Shown here one piece after another: positions 52,595 through 63,150 of a stretch of DNA of 64,000 bases. The translations under genes were made by a program, and so were the position numbers. The stretch's first letter is position 1. Every line of letters begins with the position of its first letter. This stretch comes from Bacteroidia bacterium (GTDB lineage Bacteria > Bacteroidota > Bacteroidia > B-17B0 > Aurantibacillaceae): assembly GCA_021740825.1 (NCBI GenBank), contig JAIOZA010000010.1, forward strand, positions 1 through 64,000. The letters run 5' to 3'. The notes below the pieces were generated by a model. The model worked only from the letters and a program-made list of their open reading frames with translations. It had not been told where the DNA came from and did not search any database.

Positions 52595-53584
52595 ATGAGT
52601 AAAAGAGTTGTTATAATTATTATTATCTGTTTAGGATTTATTTTGTTTCTCCCAAAAGAATCTTCTCAATCATGGGGATTTTATGGCCATAAACGCATTA
52701 ATCGGATGGCTGTGTTTACGTTGCCGCCCGAAATGGTAACCTTTTATAAAAAACATATTGAGTTTGTTACCAATCATGCTGTTGATCCCGACAAGAGACG
52801 TTATGGAGTAGAGGGGGAGGCGCCACGGCATTACATTGATATTGATCATTATGGCGAACAAGCATTTGATAGTGTGCCAAAATTTTGGAAAGCGGCTATT
52901 GCAAAATATACCGAAGATACTCTAATGGCTTATGGTATTGTGCCATGGCAAATAGAAAAACATTATTACAAATTGCTAAACGCATTTAAGGATGAAAATT
53001 TAGATAGAATTTTAAATTACAGTGCCGATTTAGGACACTACATTGCAGATGCGCATGTGCCATTGCATACAACCGAAAATTATAATGGACAATTAACGGG
53101 GCAAAGAGGTATTCATGGGTTTTGGGAAAGTAGAATTCCTGAATTAAAAGCGGAGGACTATGATTATTTTGTTGGAAGAGCAAAGTATGTTGATTCTCCA
53201 TTAAAGTCAGCTTGGAAAGTAGTTTACGATAGCCACATGGCAGTGGATAGTGTTTTAAAATTTGAAGCACTGTTAAATAAATCATTTCCGCAAGATCAAA
53301 AATATGCATTTGAAAACAGAGGAAGCTTAATGGCAAAAGTTTATTCGGTGGAATATACAAACCGTTATGATTTAATGATTAAAGGTCAGGTAGAGCGTAG
53401 GATGCGTGAAAGTATTATTATGGTAGGCAGTTTATGGTATACCGCTTGGGTAAATGCAGGTAAACCAAATTTAGATAAGTTGGGACAGAATGATATTAGT
53501 GATTCTTTAAAATTACAAATGCAAAAAGAAGAAGAATTGTATTTATTGCAAAAAATAAAAAATGCCAAAGGGCATGAAGATTAA
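52595..53584 (+). CDS. zinc-dependent phospholipase C/S1-P1 nuclease-like protein
   Basis: A 329-residue exported protein whose mature N-terminus would be near SWGFYGHKRINR, as in zinc phospholipase C, where an N-terminal Trp and following His bind metal. Further ligands appear in APRHYIDIDHYG, ADLGHYIADAHVPLHTTENY and GIHGFWES. These fit a three-zinc site of the PLC/S1-P1 type (Pfam Zn_dep_PLPC). Whether it cleaves phospholipid or nucleic acid cannot be said. Flanked by a bidirectional hairpin terminator. Confidence 0.9.
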   Translation: MSKRVVIIIIICLGFILFLPKESSQSWGFYGHKRINRMAVFTLPPEMVTFYKKHIEFVTNHAVDPDKRRYGVEGEAPRHYIDIDHYGEQAFDSVPKFWKAAIAKYTEDTLMAYGIVPWQIEKHYYKLLNAFKDENLDRILNYSADLGHYIADAHVPLHTTENYNGQLTGQRGIHGFWESRIPELKAEDYDYFVGRAKYVDSPLKSAWKVVYDSHMAVDSVLKFEALLNKSFPQDQKYAFENRGSLMAKVYSVEYTNRYDLMIKGQVERRMRESIIMVGSLWYTAWVNAGKPNLDKLGQNDISDSLKLQMQKEEELYLLQKIKNAKGHED

Positions 53585-53589
53585 AATAA

Positions 53590-53618
53590 AAAACGCCCAC
53601 TAATTAAGTGAGCGTTTT
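53590..53618. terminator. bidirectional terminator between the phospholipase-like gene and ssb
   Basis: Stem aaaacgc-cact (53590-53601) / agtg-a-gcgtttt (53607-53618) with one mismatch and a 5-base loop, A- and T-rich ends; lies between converging stops at 53584 and 53641. Confidence 0.85.
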
Positions 53619-53640
53619 ATAATTAAATCGGGTTTTAAAA

Positions 53641-53982
53641 CTATGATACTTTTTTTCCTAACATAATAAATTCATTCACTTCAATATCGGTTACATATCG
53701 CTTTACGCCATCTTTATCTGTATAATTATTGTTTCTCAATTTACCATCAATTGCAATTTCACTACCTTTTTGTAAAAATTTTTCTGCAATTTCGGCGTTG
53801 GCACCCCAAGCCGTTAAATTATGCCAAGTGGTTTCTGTTATTTTTTCACCTTTTTGATTTTTGTAAGTTTCGTTAGTTGCTATCACTAATTTTGCTACTT
53901 TTTTTCCACCTGCTAAAGTTTTTACTTCTGGAGCAGTTCCTAAATTACCAATTAATTGTACGCGGTTTCTTAATGTGTTCAT
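53641..53982 (-). CDS. ssb: short single-stranded DNA-binding protein
   Basis: A 113-residue OB-fold SSB (MNTLRNRVQLIGNLGTAPEV, WHNLTAWGANAEIAEKFLQK, VTDIEVNEFIML), started at Met2 of the longer frame. It ends at the OB fold and lacks the flexible linker and acidic C-terminal tip by which normal SSBs recruit partner proteins, so it is probably a second SSB instead of the main one. It faces the S24 repressor gene across 326 bp; the -7 element of ssb overlaps a repeated motif that may be the repressor's site. Confidence 0.92.
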   Translation of the reverse strand: MNTLRNRVQLIGNLGTAPEVKTLAGGKKVAKLVIATNETYKNQKGEKITETTWHNLTAWGANAEIAEKFLQKGSEIAIDGKLRNNNYTDKDGVKRYVTDIEVNEFIMLGKKVS

Positions 53983-54056
53983 CATGTTTTCTTTTTTTTA
54001 AATTATTATTACTTTCTATAAATTATGCCGTTTTGATTTTTTGAAGCGCTTCATCA

Positions 54057-54153
54057 TTTCGACGACACAAAGGTAAATGCAACACAAATAAAGATTCGGT
54101 TAATAGTCGTTTAAATTCGTATATAACTAATTGTAGTCGTTTGTTGTCGAAAA
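54057..54153. promoter_or_regulatory. operator-like repeats and ssb -7 element
   Basis: The sequence tttcgacgacacaaag (54057-54072) recurs in inverted orientation as tttgttgtcgaaaa (54140-54153). Direct repeats tagtcgttt lie at 54104-54112 and 54134-54142, 30 bp apart. The ssb -7 element (caaaggta, 54068-54075, TACCTTTG on the - strand) overlaps the first motif. The rest of 53983-54308 shows nothing clear. Confidence 0.5.
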
Positions 54154-54308
54154 ATCACTTCTTTTAAATCAATAAACGTATAGCATTTTTAGATGGTTTA
54201 TTTAAAGTTTTAAATAACGGATATCAATAAAAAAATTAACAAAAATAATTTGGTAATTTACTACCTAATATAGTATATTAGTGCTACAATTTATAGCAAT
54301 TAAATATC

Positions 54309-55091
54309 ATGAGTAAAATTTTTAGTAATTTAAAATTTTTGCGATTACAAAAAGGCTTGTCGCAAGAGCAGTTAGCCGAAAATTTAGGAATCACGCGTTC
54401 TCGTTTAGGTGCCTACGAAGAAAATAGAAATGAACCCTCTATTGATTTACTAATAGCCATTTCTGATTTTTTTCATGTAGCAGTTGATGCTTTAGTGCGT
54501 GGCGATTTAACCAAAACAACATTAGACGGATTAATGAAAATTGGAAAAAACCGTATGTTGTTTCCGGTTTTAATTGATGATGATGGTAGAGATATGGTAG
54601 AACTGGTTCCTTTAAAAGCAAGTGCCGGATATTTAAAAGGGTACGCTGATCCTGATTACATGGAGCGTTTACCTCGCATGAAATTGCCATTTTTGCCTTC
54701 CGGTAAACATCGTGCTTTTCCAATTAAAGGGGATAGTATGCCTCCAATTAAAGAAGGTTCTTTTGTAGTTGCAAAATACTTAGATAGATTGGAAGATGTT
54801 AAAAACGGACACACCTACATTGTAGTTACTAAAGATGATGGATTATCTTACAAACGTATTTTTAACTTAAATACAAAAAAAGGTTTTTTAGAATGTCATT
54901 CTGATAATAAAATGTATCAACCTTATAATGTAAACTTAAAAGATATTGTAGAACTTTGGGAATACACCTGCTGCATTAATATGACGGATTATAAGGAAGA
55001 AGAATTAAACGTTGGTAGCATTATGAATATGCTTAGAAACCTACAAGTAGAAATGGAAGTAATAAAAAAACAAGGCAAAAAACTTAATTAA
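54309..55091 (+). CDS. XRE-HTH, S24 peptidase (LexA-like) repressor
   Basis: A 260-residue protein: an N-terminal XRE-type helix-turn-helix (LRLQKGLSQEQLAENLGITR, SRLGAYEENRNEPS, residues 11-44) followed by an S24 domain. The catalytic pair is visible: Ser143 in KGDSMPP and Lys182 in SYKRIF; a possible self-cleavage bond Ala106-Gly107 lies in LKASAGYLKG. Architecture fits phage-CI-like or LexA-like stress repressors that cut themselves when RecA is activated. It is divergent from the short ssb gene and could repress it. No phage genes nearby, so it looks like a chromosomal DNA-damage regulator. Confidence 0.9.
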   Translation: MSKIFSNLKFLRLQKGLSQEQLAENLGITRSRLGAYEENRNEPSIDLLIAISDFFHVAVDALVRGDLTKTTLDGLMKIGKNRMLFPVLIDDDGRDMVELVPLKASAGYLKGYADPDYMERLPRMKLPFLPSGKHRAFPIKGDSMPPIKEGSFVVAKYLDRLEDVKNGHTYIVVTKDDGLSYKRIFNLNTKKGFLECHSDNKMYQPYNVNLKDIVELWEYTCCINMTDYKEEELNVGSIMNMLRNLQVEMEVIKKQGKKLN

Positions 55092-55312
55092 GGTTTGCTA
55101 TGTAGTAACATAATAAACTTATTATTATTGAATTAAGTTTTTGTTTTTATGCGCAACTTTTTGTGTTTTAATTTGTAGTTATGCCCGGTGCTATTGAATG
55201 AGAAATTAATACTCTTTTTAATTCACTATTCAATTGACTCACTGACTTAAATTGTTATCTTTATTAAGATATAATTTGACTGAATCAGTTAAGTTATCAT
55301 TATTAAAACATC

Positions 55313-55852
55313 ATGAGAATTAATAAAATTAAAATTGGTCTTTTTTGCATTTTAAGTTCATTTGCAATAATTAGCTTGACGTGTAAAAATAAAAAGCCCG
55401 TAAGAAAATTAATCGGTGAATGGGAAGTGATAAATTCAACATTAACTTTAAAAAGTTCAAATGCCGTCTTAAATTATGAAGCAAAATTAGGTAACATTTC
55501 CTTATTTAAATGTAAAAGCGACTTAAATTACAATGAAGGTAGTTGGAGTTTTATAAATTTTCCTGACTCCATTATTCCTTCTTCTGGTAATCTTTTATGG
55601 ACAAGCACCGATAAGGATAATTACGTGAAAATTCCTTGGAACATGCATCTTATTTTTTCAAGGGAAGCTACTAAAGGTGATCCAAATCGAGGAGGTGATT
55701 ATTTCAATTGTTATCAAGGATATTTTAATGTCACGGAAATAAAAAAGAAAAAGCATTACTTGATTGAAGGAGATATTTTTAAAACAATGAATGATCCAAA
55801 TAAACTGGACTATCCTATTTACAAGTGGTTTTTTGAACTTAAAGAAAAATAA
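55313..55852 (+). CDS. small exported lipocalin-like protein of unknown function
   Basis: A 179-residue protein with a hydrophobic N-terminus ending in a poor lipobox (IISLTC, Cys24), then LIGEWEVINSTLTL, a beta-rich middle and FFELKEK at the end. The GEWxV start and single-domain size resemble the lipocalin-like domain common in Bacteroidota (DUF4488/lipocalin_4 type), but I cannot confirm it. May be a lipoprotein. It is flanked by 220-bp and 281-bp spacers without visible genes; the latter lies upstream of katG. Confidence 0.65.
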   Translation: MRINKIKIGLFCILSSFAIISLTCKNKKPVRKLIGEWEVINSTLTLKSSNAVLNYEAKLGNISLFKCKSDLNYNEGSWSFINFPDSIIPSSGNLLWTSTDKDNYVKIPWNMHLIFSREATKGDPNRGGDYFNCYQGYFNVTEIKKKKHYLIEGDIFKTMNDPNKLDYPIYKWFFELKEK

Positions 55853-56112
55853 CTTAAGAATAGCATGGTTTTGTTGGTATAGAAAAAAAAAACATCAGGT
55901 ATAAGAGCCTTAAAACTTATGCGAGCGAGATCAAAATGTAAGCTTCTATTTTTTTGAGACCATTTAAAAATTAATTCTGTAACATCTAAGGATGATGCCT
56001 ATCATTTTTATAGCAATAATTTGAATTTACTTTTAATAAAAATTTGGGTTGTTGTGAACAAAATTCTTATACACTTGTTCTTAAAATATATCTTTTTAAA
56101 ATTCAAGATTAA

Positions 56113-58416
<2,304 letters not shown>

Positions 58417-58498
58417 AATAATAGGTTACAATTGCAAGTCAAATTATTACTTAAGGTTTGGTGCAAGAAGCGCTTAATTGATATGATTGGATTAAAAA

Positions 58499-59221
58499 TT
58501 ACTTTTCTGCTAAATAAATGGCAGCCAAGCCAAATCCAACAGACCTAAAAGATGATTTTGTATAACCTACTTTATCTAAAATGGAAGTAAAACGTTCATT
58601 ATCAGGAAAAGCTTTAATTGATTCTGGCAAGTAAGTGTATGCTCTAGAATCTTTTGAAAACAATTTACCTAAAGTAGGCGTGATATATTTAAAATGAAAT
58701 TTATAAAATTGCTTTACAGGAAATTGACGAGGCGATGAAAATTCAAGCACGCACAGTTGACCTCCAGGTTTTAAAATACGCAACATATTAGTTAATCCTT
58801 TTTCTAAATTCTCAAAATTCCTAACACCAAATCCAACCGTAATAGCATCCATTGAATTTTCTGGTAAATCGCATGTTTCAGCATCACCATATTGAAGAGT
58901 AATTATTTTTTCAAGTTGTAATTTTTGTAATTTCTCTCTGCCAAACTTCATCATTCCTTCGCTAATATCAACACCAACTATTTTATCAGGATTTAGTTTC
59001 ATTGCTGCAATAGCAAAATCTCCTGTACCAGTGGCAACATCCAAAATAGTTTTTGGCTGTTTATCAGAAATTAATTTGATGCATTTTTTTCTCCAACCTT
59101 TATGAATGCCAAGCGACAACAAAGAATTTAAAAAATCATAACGAAAAGCAATGTTATCAAACATTTGAGCAACTTGCTCTTTTTTTGATTCGGTGTTATT
59201 GTATGGTGTAACAGGGTTCAT
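58499..59221 (-). CDS. menG: demethylmenaquinone methyltransferase
   Basis: A 240-residue SAM-dependent methyltransferase (UbiE/MenG family) that makes menaquinone from demethylmenaquinone, the respiratory quinone of Bacteroidota. The start at 59221 (MNPVTPYNNTESKKEQVAQM) is chosen because the upstream extension would begin with GTG inside a dispersed repeat. SAM motif VATGTGDFAIAAMKL, GVDISEGMMKFG, VGFGVRNFENLEKGL and PGGQLCVLEFSSP are standard. Terminates 82 bp from katG's stop on the opposite strand. Confidence 0.96.
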   Translation of the reverse strand: MNPVTPYNNTESKKEQVAQMFDNIAFRYDFLNSLLSLGIHKGWRKKCIKLISDKQPKTILDVATGTGDFAIAAMKLNPDKIVGVDISEGMMKFGREKLQKLQLEKIITLQYGDAETCDLPENSMDAITVGFGVRNFENLEKGLTNMLRILKPGGQLCVLEFSSPRQFPVKQFYKFHFKYITPTLGKLFSKDSRAYTYLPESIKAFPDNERFTSILDKVGYTKSSFRSVGFGLAAIYLAEK

Positions 59222-59313
59222 TTTATTTCCCGCGGATCTCACGGATATTCGCAGATTTATAAAAAATTCATTAAAATTATCAGCGCCGATTTGCGAAATC
59301 TGCGGGACAAAAA
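59222..59313. repeat. degenerate intergenic repeat (cgcagattt type)
   Basis: The spacer contains cccgcggatctcacggat, attcgcagattt and gatttgcgaaatctgcggga, two arms of an imperfect inverted repeat of a kind I remember from intergenic regions of Bacteroidota. A related sequence (accgcagagaatgcaaag, cgcaaagtgcgcaga) lies at 60350-60390 upstream of the kinase gene. Confidence 0.55.
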
Positions 59314-60330
59314 TTATTTAACGAAGTCTAACTTCAAAGCTTCCTCTAATAACTGTTCTTTACTAACAGGTACAACGCCAATTTGTTCACATACTAAACC
59401 TCCAGCTAAATTTGCGATTGCTGCTAATACAATCGAGTTAACATGCAAAGCAACTAATAATGAGGCTACACTTATTACGGTATCTCCCGCTCCGCTGACG
59501 TCGGCAATGCTTCGGATATGTGCAGGAGTATGATGTTTTTCGGATCGAGAATTAATAATCACACCTTTTTCGGCTAAGGTTACTAATGCTGTATCAAATT
59601 TTTGTTTTACTCTAAAGCTACTAATAGCACGTTGTAATTCATTAATGTTATCTGAATTGATATCTAATTTTAATCCTTCACGTAATTCCTTTAAGTTTGG
59701 TTTAAATAAGGTAACTCCTTTATAAGCATTAAAATTTTTCTTTTTCGGATCAACACAAGTTGGTATCCCTTTGCTCTTTGCTAATTCAACTACTTTAGTA
59801 ATCAGCTTAGGAGTAATTAATCCTTTGTTATAATCTTCAAACAAAATAACATCAATTTTATCATGTTGAATAATATAGGAAATCAATGTAATTAATTGCT
59901 GAGTTTCAGCAGGTGTAATATCTTCTTCTATTTCCTCGTCAATACGAAGCAATTGATGGTTATTACCAATAACACGCGTTTTTTCAGTTGTAATTCTGTC
60001 ACGTGATTTTAAAATTCCTTTTTGACTTAATTTTTGAGTTTTTAATAAATCTAAAAAATTTTGTCCTTCATAATCAATACCAATTACCGAACACAAAATA
60101 GGATTTGCTCCTAACGCTTGAATATTGAGAGCTACATTTGCAGCGCCACCTAAACGTTTTTCTTTTTTATTAACTGCAATAATTGGAACGGGTGCTTCGG
60201 GCGAAATACGATTAACTTTTCCCCACATGTAACTATCAATCATTACATCACCGATAATCAATACGTTTAAATTACTAAACGATTTAAATATCTCACGGAT
60301 GTGCTCTTTTTTTATAGATAATTTTTTCAT
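59314..60330 (-). CDS. hldE1: D-glycero-beta-D-manno-heptose-7-phosphate kinase (HldE N-domain/RfaE1)
   Basis: A 338-residue PfkB-family sugar kinase that phosphorylates heptose-7-phosphate for lipopolysaccharide core or related glycan synthesis. Landmarks: GDVMIDSYMWGKVNRISPEA, LGGAANVALNIQALG, KTRVIGNNHQLLRIDEE and the catalytic DVSGAGDTVIS. It is the kinase half only; the cytidylyltransferase-like half of HldE is not attached or adjacent. Confidence 0.93.
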   Translation of the reverse strand: MKKLSIKKEHIREIFKSFSNLNVLIIGDVMIDSYMWGKVNRISPEAPVPIIAVNKKEKRLGGAANVALNIQALGANPILCSVIGIDYEGQNFLDLLKTQKLSQKGILKSRDRITTEKTRVIGNNHQLLRIDEEIEEDITPAETQQLITLISYIIQHDKIDVILFEDYNKGLITPKLITKVVELAKSKGIPTCVDPKKKNFNAYKGVTLFKPNLKELREGLKLDINSDNINELQRAISSFRVKQKFDTALVTLAEKGVIINSRSEKHHTPAHIRSIADVSGAGDTVISVASLLVALHVNSIVLAAIANLAGGLVCEQIGVVPVSKEQLLEEALKLDFVK

Positions 60331-60409
60331 TTAATTGTTTCAAATTTTTAACCGCAGAGAATGCAAAGTTTTTTCGCAAAGTGCGCAGATGTCATAAATC
60401 TTAAATGTA

Positions 60410-61603
60410 TTATTTTAATTTTTCTATTGCCTCCTTCATTCTTTTTAATGCTTCAATTAATTTATCTTCGGATGTTGCATAAGAAAAGCGAATGTATTTA
60501 TCATCGCCAAATGCTGCACCAGGAACCAATGCAACGTATGCTACATCTAATAAAAACATCGATAAATCAGTTGCATTATTTATCGTAAATCCATTGTATG
60601 ATTTTCCAAATAAAGCAGAAACTTCAGGATAGACGTAAAACGCACCATCCGGAACGTTAGTTTTAAACCCAGGAATTTCCTTCATTAATTCCAAAACTAA
60701 ATCTCGACGCTTTTTAAATTCATCACGCATGTAATGTGTACTTTCTGTTGGTAAGTCCATTGCCGCATGCATTGCTTTTTGAGTAATGCTGCAAGTACCA
60801 GATGTAAATTGCCCTTGCATTTTATCACAAGCTTGAGCAATCCATTTTGGCGCAGCCATAATTCCACCTCTCCAACCCGTCATTGCAAATCCTTTCGAAA
60901 CACCATTAATGGTAATTACTCGGTCCTTAATATCAGGAAATTGCGCCATACTTTCATGACCACCAACAAAATTTATGTGTTCATAAATTTCATCACTCAT
61001 AATATATAATTCATCATGTTGTATAACAACATCTGCAATAGCTCTTAATTCTTTTTTACTATACACCGATCCTGTGGGGTTGCAAGGTGTACTAAACATC
61101 ATCATTCGTGTTTTTGGTGTAATGTGTGCTTTTAATTCTTCAGCAGTAATTTTAAAATCATTTTCAATGGTTGTATCAATTATGATTGGAACACCGCCGG
61201 CTAATTTTAAAATCTCTAAATAACTTACCCAAAATGGCGCAGGAATAATAACTTCATCTCCCGGATTAATTAAACATAATACAGCATTTGCAATGCTTTG
61301 TTTAGCGCCTGTTGATACAACAATATCATCAGCTGTATAATCTAAATTATTATCTCTTTTAAATTTTTTAGCAATAGCCTCACGTAACTCAACATAACCA
61401 CTCACATGAGTATAATAGGTAAAATCATTGTTTATTGCATCAATGGCAGCTTGCTTTATAACAGCTGGTGTTTTAAAATCAGGCTCGCCTAAACTTAAAC
61501 TAATAATATCTACGCCTTGTGCTTTTAACTCGCGACTTTTTCGAGCCATGGCAATAGTTTGTGATTCTGAAATAAGATTTACTTTATCTGATAGATGTGT
61601 CAT
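60410..61603 (-). CDS. aspC: aspartate aminotransferase, class I/II
   Basis: A 397-residue PLP enzyme that transfers the amino group of aspartate to 2-oxoglutarate. Recognisable: LGEPDFKTPAVIKQAA, FSTPCNPTGSVYSKKEL, YIMSDEIYEHINF, the PLP lysine in VSKGFAMTGWRGG and FSYATSED near the end. It is of the Ib subgroup by appearance. A full-type promoter precedes it (61627-61656), and the gene starts about 24 bp downstream. Confidence 0.95.
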   Translation of the reverse strand: MTHLSDKVNLISESQTIAMARKSRELKAQGVDIISLSLGEPDFKTPAVIKQAAIDAINNDFTYYTHVSGYVELREAIAKKFKRDNNLDYTADDIVVSTGAKQSIANAVLCLINPGDEVIIPAPFWVSYLEILKLAGGVPIIIDTTIENDFKITAEELKAHITPKTRMMMFSTPCNPTGSVYSKKELRAIADVVIQHDELYIMSDEIYEHINFVGGHESMAQFPDIKDRVITINGVSKGFAMTGWRGGIMAAPKWIAQACDKMQGQFTSGTCSITQKAMHAAMDLPTESTHYMRDEFKKRRDLVLELMKEIPGFKTNVPDGAFYVYPEVSALFGKSYNGFTINNATDLSMFLLDVAYVALVPGAAFGDDKYIRFSYATSEDKLIEALKRMKEAIEKLK

Positions 61604-61626
61604 TTAATATTTTTTATAACGCGTAA

Positions 61627-61656
61627 CAAATCTAATAAATACTACAACAATTCAAA
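61627..61656 (-). promoter_or_regulatory. full Bacteroidota-type promoter of aspC
   Basis: On the - strand TTTG (complement of 61653-61656), an 18-bp spacer and TAGATTTG (complement of 61627-61634) match the -33/-7 pattern, leaving a leader of about 15-20 bases. Confidence 0.6.
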
Positions 61657-61758
61657 CTTATTTTCAATTTATTTATTGCGCAAAATGTTATCAATTAGTT
61701 TTGTGATTTTCCTACATAATGCCTAATTTTCAGATTATCTACTTAACATACAAACAAG

Positions 61759-62166
61759 ATGAATTATTGGCTAATAAAATCAGAACCATTTAAATATAGC
61801 TGGGAGCAATTTAAAAAAGATAAGATAACCTTTTGGGATGGTGTGCGAAATTATATGGCTCGCAACAATTTAAGGGCAATGAAAAAAGGAGATTTAGCTC
61901 TGTTTTACCATAGCAACGAAGGATTGTGTGTAGTGGGTATTGCTAAAGTAGTTAAAGAACATTATCAAGATCCAACGACTACAGAAACTGCTTGGGTAGC
62001 TGTTGATTTTGCGCCATTTAAATCATTAAAAACACCAGTAACATTAGCTCAAATTAAAGAAGATGAATACTTAAAAGAAATGCAATTAATAAAACTACAA
62101 CGCTTGTCTGTGGCTAGTGTTAAACCAGAGGAATTTGATAGAATTTGTATGCTAGGTGGATTATAG
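61759..62166 (+). CDS. EVE-domain protein
   Basis: A 135-residue protein matching the EVE domain (thymocyte nuclear protein 1-like): MNYWLIKSEPFKYSWEQFKK at the start, FWDGVRNYMARNNLRAMKKG, LALFYHSNEGLCVVGIAKVV and WVAVDFAPFKS. EVE domains are PUA/YTH relatives that bind modified bases in RNA or DNA. Target not known. Divergent from aspC. Confidence 0.95.
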   Translation: MNYWLIKSEPFKYSWEQFKKDKITFWDGVRNYMARNNLRAMKKGDLALFYHSNEGLCVVGIAKVVKEHYQDPTTTETAWVAVDFAPFKSLKTPVTLAQIKEDEYLKEMQLIKLQRLSVASVKPEEFDRICMLGGL

Positions 62167-62271
62167 TATTCCTAGAAAATATCTAATCAACTTAACATTT
62201 TTGCGAAAATACGATTCGCAAAAGAGCTATATAGAATCACAATAAAAAAAGTTGAATTTAAAATGATAAAG

Positions 62272-63150
62272 CTATTTTTTTTTAGCTCTTTCATATAAAT
62301 CATGCACAATACCATCTGATAATCCTATTTGAGGGACAAAAATATCTTCAATTTCAGCTGCTTTCATAATAGTGATAAATATTTTTGAAGCATGAACAAT
62401 TACATCGGCTCTGTCTGGTTTTAAGCCCAAAACATCAATACGCTCTTCGTATGTATAGGAATTAAGCATATCGTGAATGCCTTTTAATTTACTATAGCTA
62501 ATATTTTTATTTTCCTTTTTGGTCATCTTAAATATCTTATTGATATTTCCTCCAGAACCAATAGCGCGTACTGGACTATAACCAAAAGTTGATTTTTTTA
62601 TCCATTCTTTCATTAATTCCCATTCTTCTTTGTCAACCTTGTTTAAAAGCATTCTTACAGTCCCAATATTAAAAGATTTTGACGCAATAACTTTATGATT
62701 ACTATATAATGTTAATTCAGTACTTCCTCCACCAACATCGATATATAAATAGGAATGTTTTGGATTTAACAATTCTTCAATATGATTAGAAAATACTAAT
62801 TGAGCTTCTAATTTTCCGTCAATAATTTCAACTTCTAAATCAGCCTCATTTTTAATTCGTTGTATTATTTCTGAACTATTACTTGCATCGCGCATGGCGC
62901 TTGTTGCTACGGCTCTGTAACCATCTACTTCATATACCTTTATTAATTCGCTAAAGCCACGCATAGCTGTAATTAATTTTTCAGCTTTTTTATCAGAAAT
63001 TTTCCCATTTAAAAACACATCTTCACCCAAACGAATCGGTAAACGGATTAACTCTTCCTTGCTAAAGTGAGGTTTCCCATTTACGTCGTAAGCCCTGCAA
63101 AATAACAAGCGCATTGCATTACTTCCAATATCAACAGCTGCAAAAATCAT
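62272..63150 (-). CDS. ppx: Ppx/GppA-family phosphatase (exopolyphosphatase)
   Basis: A 292-residue protein of the actin-like ASKHA fold that degrades polyphosphate from its ends or hydrolyses pppGpp. Motifs: AAVDIGSNAMRLLFCRAYD, VDVGGGSTELTLYSN, AIGSGGNINKI. It is about the size of the short exopolyphosphatases. Its ATG overlaps the ppk1 stop by 4 bases, so synthesis and breakdown enzymes for polyphosphate are coupled in one transcript. Confidence 0.95.
   Translation of the reverse strand: MIFAAVDIGSNAMRLLFCRAYDVNGKPHFSKEELIRLPIRLGEDVFLNGKISDKKAEKLITAMRGFSELIKVYEVDGYRAVATSAMRDASNSSEIIQRIKNEADLEVEIIDGKLEAQLVFSNHIEELLNPKHSYLYIDVGGGSTELTLYSNHKVIASKSFNIGTVRMLLNKVDKEEWELMKEWIKKSTFGYSPVRAIGSGGNINKIFKMTKKENKNISYSKLKGIHDMLNSYTYEERIDVLGLKPDRADVIVHASKIFITIMKAAEIEDIFVPQIGLSDGIVHDLYERAKKK

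Noticed and set aside
52986-53360. 124-codon frame antisense to the phospholipase-like gene
   Set aside because: Overlaps the conserved metal-binding region of the + strand gene completely.
54309-55091. S24 repressor as part of a prophage
   Set aside because: No integrase, structural or lysis genes nearby; the flanks are housekeeping genes.
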